Source: Deltaproteobacteria bacterium (GTDB lineage: Bacteria > Myxococcota_A > Polyangia > Polyangiales > JADJMO01). From it: a DNA stretch of 64,000 nt. Location: positions 22,828-86,827 of the forward strand of contig JALHOE010000010.1 in assembly GCA_022843175.1 (NCBI GenBank). Direction: 5' to 3'. Numbering within the stretch: the first letter of the stretch is position 1; every line of letters begins with the position of its first letter. The notes beneath the pieces are model-generated. The model was not told the origin of the DNA and searched no databases. It was given only the letters and a program-made list of their open reading frames with translations. The position numbers and the translations under genes were made by a program. This document shows, piece by piece, positions 59,596 through 64,000 of this stretch.

Positions 59596-61497
59596 GTGAG
59601 CCTCCGGACGGTTCGCGTACCCGAGCAATTCACGGCGCTCTTCGAGGAAGCGGAGCGCGTGGTGTCGGCGTACTTCCGCGACCGACGCGAGGATCCGGAG
59701 CGCGGCACGATCGAGGTGTTCGGCGAGCGCTACGTGCTGGTGCGCGCCGCCTCGCTCTCGGTCGAGTTCTTCCGGGTCTGCCAGGAGCTCTACGGCGATG
59801 GACGGGAGGCCGAGGCGAACGAGTTCGCTCGCAACATCCTGTTCGACCTCGCGCACTCGATCGGGAAGTCCGACGCGAAGAACTTCCACGCCAAGATGGG
59901 CCTCATCGATCCGGTGGCGAAGCTGTCGGCGGGCCCGGTCCACTTCGCGCACACCGGCTGGGCGTTCGTCGACATCTCGCCGGAGTCGAAGCCCGTGCCG
60001 GACGAGGGCTTCTTCCTCCTCTACGACCACCCCTCGTCGTTCGAGGCCGACGCGTGGCTCGCCGCCGGCCGGACGCAGAGCTTCCCGGTCTGCATCATGA
60101 ACTCCGGCTACTCGTCGGGCTGGTGCGAGGAGAGCTTCGGCGTGCCGCTCGTGGCGGCGGAGCTGCAGTGTCGCGCTCGGGGCGACGCCGCCTGCCGTTT
60201 CGTGATGGCGCATCCGCAGCGCATCGAGGCGCACCTCGATGCGCGCGTGGCGCGCGGGCGAGCCAACATCCCCGACTTCTTCTCGCGCAAGCGAATGGAG
60301 GACGAGCTGCGTCGTGCGCACGATGAGCTCGAGCAGCGGGTCACCGAGGAGATCGCGCGGCGCGAGGGGGCCGAGCGCCAGCTCGCGCGGGCCCAGCGGC
60401 TCGAGGCGCTTGGCAGGCTCTCCGGCGGGATCGCCCACGACTTCAACAACATGATCGCGGTGATGCTCGCCAACAGCTCGGTGCTCCGCGAGCGCCTCGG
60501 CCCCAAAGACCCCCGCGTGCGCTTCGCCGACGAGGTGATCGCGGCCTGCGATCGCGCGACGAAGCTGGTCAAGCAGCTCCTCGCGTTCGCCAGCAGCCAG
60601 GCCATCACGCGCGAGCGCCTCGAGCTCGGAGCCGCTGTCGCGCGGGCGAGCGGGATGCTGGCTCGGCTCATCGGCGACGACATCGAGCTGGCGGTGCTCG
60701 ACGAGGGCCCCGAGGCGTGGATCGAGTTCGACCCGACGCAGCTCGATCAGGTGATCCTCAACCTGGTCGTCAACGCGCGCGACGCGATGAAGGCGGGCGG
60801 GCGCGTGACGCTCACGGTCGGCCGGCGCTTGCTCGACCGGGACCTCGCGACCGCGCTGCAGGTCGAGCCCGGCGCGTACGTGTCGCTGTCGGTGGCGGAC
60901 ACCGGAGCGGGGATCGATCCCGCGGTGCTGCCGCAGATCTTCGACCCGTTCTTCACCACCAAGCCCGAGGGACGCGGGACCGGGCTCGGGCTCGCCACCG
61001 TCTACGGCGTGGTGCGCCAGGCAGGGGGCGCGGTCACCGTCGAGAGCACCCCCGGACAGGGGACGACCTTCGAGATCCTATTCCCCGCCGCTGCTGCGTC
61101 GGAGCGACCGCCCGCAGCGGCGCCGGGGGAAGCGCCGCTCCGCGGCCACGAGACGGTGCTGCTCGTCGAGGACGCGCACGAGCTCCGCGCGGTGCTGGCG
61201 ACCATCCTCCAGGGGCTCGGGTACGTGGTCCTCGTGGCGCGGGACGTGGAGCACGCCCTCGAGCTCTCCTCCCGGCGAGCGATCGATCTCTTGCTCACCG
61301 ACGTCGTGATGCCGAGGATGCGCGGCCCGGAGCTCGCCGAGCGGGTGCGCGCGCTGCAGCCCCGAGCGAAGGTGCTCTTCATGAGCGGGTACGCGGAGGC
61401 GGGGGCGAGTGACCACCCGAGCGGTCCGTGGCTCATCAAGCCGTTCAGCCCCGAGGAGCTCGCGCGTCGCGTCGGTGCGGCGCTCCGCGAGCCGTAG
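59596..61497 (+). CDS. Hybrid histidine kinase with XylR_N/V4R-type sensor and receiver domain
   Basis: A 633-residue cytosolic hybrid kinase. The N-terminal 220 residues match the activator-of-aromatic-catabolism type (GDGREAEANEFARNILFDLAHSIGKSD, VAKLSAGPVHFAHTGWAFVDI) followed by a V4R-like segment (GYSSGWCEESFGVPLVAAELQCRARGDAACRF). A coiled coil leads to the H-box GGIAHDFNNMIAVML with His281, N-box NLVVNARDAMKAGG, G1 VADTGAGIDP and G2 GRGTGLGLATVYG. The C-terminal receiver has Asp569 (LLLTDVVMP) and Lys615 (PWLIKPFS). This sensor is best known from sigma-54 activators that bind aromatic effectors. Confidence 0.85.
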   Translation: MSLRTVRVPEQFTALFEEAERVVSAYFRDRREDPERGTIEVFGERYVLVRAASLSVEFFRVCQELYGDGREAEANEFARNILFDLAHSIGKSDAKNFHAKMGLIDPVAKLSAGPVHFAHTGWAFVDISPESKPVPDEGFFLLYDHPSSFEADAWLAAGRTQSFPVCIMNSGYSSGWCEESFGVPLVAAELQCRARGDAACRFVMAHPQRIEAHLDARVARGRANIPDFFSRKRMEDELRRAHDELEQRVTEEIARREGAERQLARAQRLEALGRLSGGIAHDFNNMIAVMLANSSVLRERLGPKDPRVRFADEVIAACDRATKLVKQLLAFASSQAITRERLELGAAVARASGMLARLIGDDIELAVLDEGPEAWIEFDPTQLDQVILNLVVNARDAMKAGGRVTLTVGRRLLDRDLATALQVEPGAYVSLSVADTGAGIDPAVLPQIFDPFFTTKPEGRGTGLGLATVYGVVRQAGGAVTVESTPGQGTTFEILFPAAAASERPPAAAPGEAPLRGHETVLLVEDAHELRAVLATILQGLGYVVLVARDVEHALELSSRRAIDLLLTDVVMPRMRGPELAERVRALQPRAKVLFMSGYAEAGASDHPSGPWLIKPFSPEELARRVGAALREP

Positions 61498-61964
61498 AAG
61501 CGGTCGCGTCGTCGTCGCCGGCGTCGTACCCTGCGCGCCCTCGCAGGCTCCAGCGCCTCACCCTCCTGCTCGTCCCCCTGCTCATTCTTGGGTGCTCGGA
61601 GGACGAGCGCGTCGCGTCCTCCGACGCCGCGGCGGCCGATGCCCCCGTCGAAGCCGCCGAGACGGCCCCCGACAGCCCCTCCCCCGCGGACGCCGCCGAG
61701 GCGTCCACCACCTGCGTCGTCAAGCGCGCAGCCAAGACCAGTGAGTGCGCGGAGGACTGCGATGCCCGCCTGTTGCTCCCCGGCGGCGACGCCTACTGCA
61801 CGACCACCTGCGCGAGCGCCACGGAGTGCGCGGCGTTCGGCGGCGGTCTGACGTGCTCGTCGGGCAGCGGCACCTGCATGCCCACCTGCACGACCGACGC
61901 GACCTGCACCGCCGCGGGCTTCAAGCGCTGCGACGCCGACGCGGGCGCTTGCGACACGATCTGA
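61428..61964 (+). CDS. Cys-rich lipoprotein (start uncertain)
   Basis: The frame encodes a lipobox (RLTLLLVPLLILGC), an Ala/Asp/Pro/Glu linker and a C-terminal 75-residue Cys-rich part (CAEDCDARLLLPGGDAYCTTTC, CSSGSGTCMPTCTTDATC, KRCDADAGACDTI). The only ordinary in-frame start before the signal is the GTG at 61428, which lies inside the hybrid kinase gene and would leave about 40 non-signal residues; no ATG, GTG or TTG is in the 70 bp between. A non-standard start, a frameshift or a sequence error near 61500-61550 are possible. It converges with the dehydrogenase gene with 4 bp between. Confidence 0.65.
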   Translation: MAHQAVQPRGARASRRCGAPRAVEAVASSSPASYPARPRRLQRLTLLLVPLLILGCSEDERVASSDAAAADAPVEAAETAPDSPSPADAAEASTTCVVKRAAKTSECAEDCDARLLLPGGDAYCTTTCASATECAAFGGGLTCSSGSGTCMPTCTTDATCTAAGFKRCDADAGACDTI

Positions 61965-61968
61965 ACGC

Positions 61969-62730
61969 TCAGTGCGCGAGCCACCCCGCGTCCATGGTGA
62001 GCGCGGTGCCGGTGACCGACCACGACTCCTCCTGGCAGAGATAGACGACCGACTTCGCGACCTCGCTCGGCTCGATGAGCCGCTTGACCGCGTTCTGCGT
62101 GAGGAGGATGCGCGAGACGACCTCGCTCTCCGGCACCCCGTGCACCCGGGCCTGATCGCGGATCTGCTTCTCGACGAGCGGCGTGCGCACGTAGCTCGGG
62201 CAGATCGCGTTGACGGTGACCGCGCTGCACTGGGTGGCCGCCTCGAGCGCCGCGGTCTTGGTGAGGCCGAGGATGCCGTGCTTGGCCGTGACGTAGGCAG
62301 ACTTGAACGGCGATGCGACGAGGCCGTGCACCGACGCGACGTTGACCACCCTGCCCCAGCCGCGCTGGTACATCTTGGGCATCGCGGCGCGCATGAGCAG
62401 GAACGGCGCGGTGAGCATCACCGCGAGCAGGCGGTCCCACATGCACGGGTCGAAGTCCTCGATGGGCGAGACGTGCTGGAGGCCCGCGTTGTTGATCAGG
62501 ATGTCGCACTCCGCTGCCACCAGCGCGAGGCGATCGACGTCGTCGCGGCCGGTGAGATCGGCGGCCACCGCGCGCGCAGCGAGCTGCTCTTGTGCACCGC
62601 GCAACGCGGGACCCTCGATGTCGCTGAGGATCACCTCGGCGCCGCGCGCGACGAGCTCCTCGGCCACCGCGAGACCGATCCCCGACGCCGCCCCGGTGAC
62701 GAGGGCGCGACGCCCCTTGAGATCGCTCAT
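61969..62730 (-). CDS. bdhA: 3-hydroxybutyrate dehydrogenase (SDR family)
   Basis: A 253-residue classical SDR. The cofactor motif is TGAASGIG at 12-19; the catalytic set is Ser133, Tyr146 and Lys150. Segments typical of D-3-hydroxybutyrate dehydrogenase are present: NNAGLQHVSPIEDF, NVASVHGLVASPFKSAYVTAKHG and NAICPSYVRTPLVEKQI. It interconverts 3-hydroxybutyrate and acetoacetate with NAD, in ketone-body or PHB turnover. Its start overlaps the upstream hydrolase by 4 bp. A phasin-like protein is encoded upstream in the same operon. Confidence 0.87.
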   Translation of the reverse strand: MSDLKGRRALVTGAASGIGLAVAEELVARGAEVILSDIEGPALRGAQEQLAARAVAADLTGRDDVDRLALVAAECDILINNAGLQHVSPIEDFDPCMWDRLLAVMLTAPFLLMRAAMPKMYQRGWGRVVNVASVHGLVASPFKSAYVTAKHGILGLTKTAALEAATQCSAVTVNAICPSYVRTPLVEKQIRDQARVHGVPESEVVSRILLTQNAVKRLIEPSEVAKSVVYLCQEESWSVTGTALTMDAGWLAH

Positions 62731-63563
62731 GACAGGAACCTCCCGATCGCTTCGAACGTGTCGTCGTGCATCAGCACGCCGTAGTGGTTGGCGTCGACAT
62801 CGACCGCCGACGCGCCGCGGACCGTGCGGAGAAACCACGCGGAGTCCTCGGCCGGAACGATGAAACCGCCGGGATTCCCCAGCGGACGCGCCGCGCGCAC
62901 GAGGAGCGAGCGGCAGCGAATGGTGGACCACAGCATGCGCGGGTCCTGGGTGGAGGCGTAGAGCACGTCCTCCATCACGGCGTGGTGACTCGTGCGCGCT
63001 TGAACGCCCCCGTGGGTCTCCTGCAGCTCGTAGCGGAAGTAGCGCTCCCAGTGGGCAGACCACGGCTCGACGGTGCCGAGCGAGCGCACCCGATCGAGGT
63101 AGACCGCGACCGAGGGGTGCTTCTTGCCGAGGCGCTCGACGGCGCCGAGGATCGGCGGCATGGCCGCGGGCTCGGGGAAGCCGGCCGCGTCGATGAGCGT
63201 GAGGCTCTGGATGCGCTCCTGGCCGATCTCGCACGCGGACATGCCGACGTACGCGCCCATGGAGTGGCCGACGAAGTGGAAGCGCTCGGCCGAGAGCTCG
63301 GCGGCGACCGCGAGCACGTCGAGCGCGTGGCGCTTCCACCCGTAGGTGCCGGGCGCCGAGGCGGTGCTGTGGCCACGACCGCGGAGATCGATGGCGACCA
63401 CCTGATAGCCGCGCTCGGTCAGCGCCCACGCCATCGGATCGAACCCGCGCGCGTTGGCCGAGAGACCGTGCACGCAGAGGACGAGCGGCGCCGCCGGATC
63501 GCCGAAGCGATGCGCGCGGATCGCGCCGTATTTGACGCGAATGGTGGTGCTGACCGGCTCCAT
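62727..63563 (-). CDS. Alpha/beta hydrolase
   Basis: A 278-residue hydrolase. The oxyanion region is LCVHGLSANARGFDPMA and the nucleophile elbow VGHSMGAY has Ser101; the acid is likely in the VPAEDSAW region and the His in DANHYGVLMHDD. The fold is like many esterases and like intracellular PHB or 3HB-oligomer hydrolases. Its position between 3HB dehydrogenase and a phasin-like gene favours action on a hydroxybutyrate ester, but this is inference. Confidence 0.82.
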   Translation of the reverse strand: MEPVSTTIRVKYGAIRAHRFGDPAAPLVLCVHGLSANARGFDPMAWALTERGYQVVAIDLRGRGHSTASAPGTYGWKRHALDVLAVAAELSAERFHFVGHSMGAYVGMSACEIGQERIQSLTLIDAAGFPEPAAMPPILGAVERLGKKHPSVAVYLDRVRSLGTVEPWSAHWERYFRYELQETHGGVQARTSHHAVMEDVLYASTQDPRMLWSTIRCRSLLVRAARPLGNPGGFIVPAEDSAWFLRTVRGASAVDVDANHYGVLMHDDTFEAIGRFLS

Positions 63564-63570
63564 GTCTGGC

Positions 63571-63816
63571 TCAGCCCGCGAAGGGAAACGACCACATCTT
63601 CATCGCGTTGCGCGTGGCCTCGAGCGAGGCCCTGCGCCACTCGGCGGCGAGGGTGCTCGAGTACGCCAGCGTCTCGCGCGAGAGGCGCGCGCTCTCGTCG
63701 ATGGCGGTCTTCGACTGCTCGGCCGCCTTCTGCTCCATCTCGGCGACCTTGGCGTAGAAGGCCTCGACGCGGGAGAGGTGGGACTCGATGGCGCTGGTGA
63801 ACGGGTTCTGGTCCAT
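63571..63816 (-). CDS. Small phasin-like protein
   Basis: An 81-residue helical protein (NPFTSAIESHLSRVEAFYAKVAEME, SKTAIDESARLSRETLAYSSTLAAEWRRASLEATRNAMKMW in parts). No signal peptide. The amphipathic, Ala/Glu/Ser-rich helices and the LAAEWRRASLEATRNA motif resemble phasin-type proteins that coat PHB granules. This fits the 3-hydroxybutyrate dehydrogenase two genes downstream and the PhaR-like TGC-N3-GCA box before it. The gene is shorter than most phasins, so the name is tentative. Confidence 0.55.
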   Translation of the reverse strand: MDQNPFTSAIESHLSRVEAFYAKVAEMEQKAAEQSKTAIDESARLSRETLAYSSTLAAEWRRASLEATRNAMKMWSFPFAG

Positions 63817-63901
63817 GACGTGTTTCCTCCGTGGACGACTTCGTGTCGTCGACGGACGGCAAACTGGATCTTCGCCCGGGATCCGTCAAGGACTTTTTGT
63901 T

Positions 63902-63910
63902 GCACTGCAC
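63902..63910. promoter_or_regulatory. PhaR-like box TGC-ACT-GCA upstream of the phasin-like gene
   Basis: The sequence TGCACTGCA (TGC-N3-GCA) lies 86 bp before the start of the phasin-like gene, within an AT-rich stretch (TTTTTGTTGCACTGCACAAT). TGC-rich dyads of this type are bound by the PHB-responsive repressor PhaR in several bacteria, as I recall, often in front of phasin genes. PhaR itself is not in the window. Confidence 0.4.
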
Positions 63911-63943
63911 AATACGAACGGGGCCGCGCAGCATTAACGTCCA

Positions 63944-64000
63944 GGCGCTCGCTGACGCGCGCGCCTATCGACGCCGCACCCAGCAGGCGCGCGCGTCAGC
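63944..64000. repeat. REP-like palindrome at the window end (truncated)
   Basis: The left arm starting AGGCGCTCGCTGACGC at 63944 and the right arm starting AGGCGCGCGCGTCAGC at 63985 are a further copy of the repeat at 34728. The spacer is longer (about 18 nt) and the right arm is cut by the window end. It lies upstream of the phasin-like gene, not between convergent genes; the neighbour beyond the window is unknown. Confidence 0.65.

Overview
The window looks like chromosomal DNA of a myxobacterium-like deltaproteobacterium (Myxococcota, probably order Polyangiales). Supporting signs are very high GC with strong GC3 bias, MYXO-CTERM-type tails (Gly-Cys-Gly-Cys, hydrophobic stretch, Arg cluster) on three secreted proteins, and about sixteen lipoproteins with Asp/Thr/Ser/Ala-rich linkers. 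Genes are densely packed with many 1-4 bp start/stop overlaps. I found no tRNA, rRNA, CRISPR array, insertion sequence, phage or replication origin. The species assignment is inference.

Layout. 1-7.6 kb: a DUF1554 surface protein (cut by the window edge), a large in-frame fusion of a Zn-phospholipase-like MYXO-CTERM protein with a lipoprotein, a tandem DUF4139 pair and two small membrane proteins. 8-13.4 kb: small-metabolism genes (F420-reductase-like, SRPBCC, SDR, GFA, HAD, LarA-like, PilZ-like). 13.5-21.8 kb: a subtilase, then a five-domain fatty-acyl reductase / AMP-ligase / ACP / PlsC / SCP2 enzyme coupled to an SDR, resembling the myxobacterial ether-lipid enzyme ElbD. 21.8-26.8 kb: secreted lipoproteins, including ten Cys-rich repeats followed by a fibrinogen-like region. 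26.9-38.1 kb: oxidoreductases, RNase HI, a DAG-kinase-like/methyltransferase pair, an IgGFc-binding-like lipoprotein, FIST and ketopantoate reductase. 38.5-42.9 kb: an RCC1 lipoprotein, a rhodanese-like lipoprotein interrupted by an in-frame TGA, and clpB. 42.9-49.3 kb: lipoproteins, SDR, Vps62-like, arsR-arsM. 49.3-61.5 kb: ABC1 kinase, a BioF2-type acyltransferase fusion, two histidine kinases, an MFS/PlsC operon and a frameshifted lipoprotein gene. 61.5-64 kb: a 3-hydroxybutyrate dehydrogenase, hydrolase and phasin-like operon.

The strongest unusual observation is the rhodanese-like lipoprotein at 39683-40117. Its TGA falls within a Cys-x4-[TGA] motif of the active-site loop. The same frame continues with clear rhodanese sequence to a TAA. 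A perfect 7-bp hairpin with a GGTC loop starts 13 nt after the TGA, and its Ala codons (GCT, GCA) are not the GCC/GCG that I see used mostly elsewhere in the window. Together these fit a selenocysteine codon with a bacterial SECIS element. Other observations include REP-like palindromes between convergent genes, an internal MYXO-CTERM/lipobox junction and a PhaR-like TGC-N3-GCA box before the phasin-like gene.
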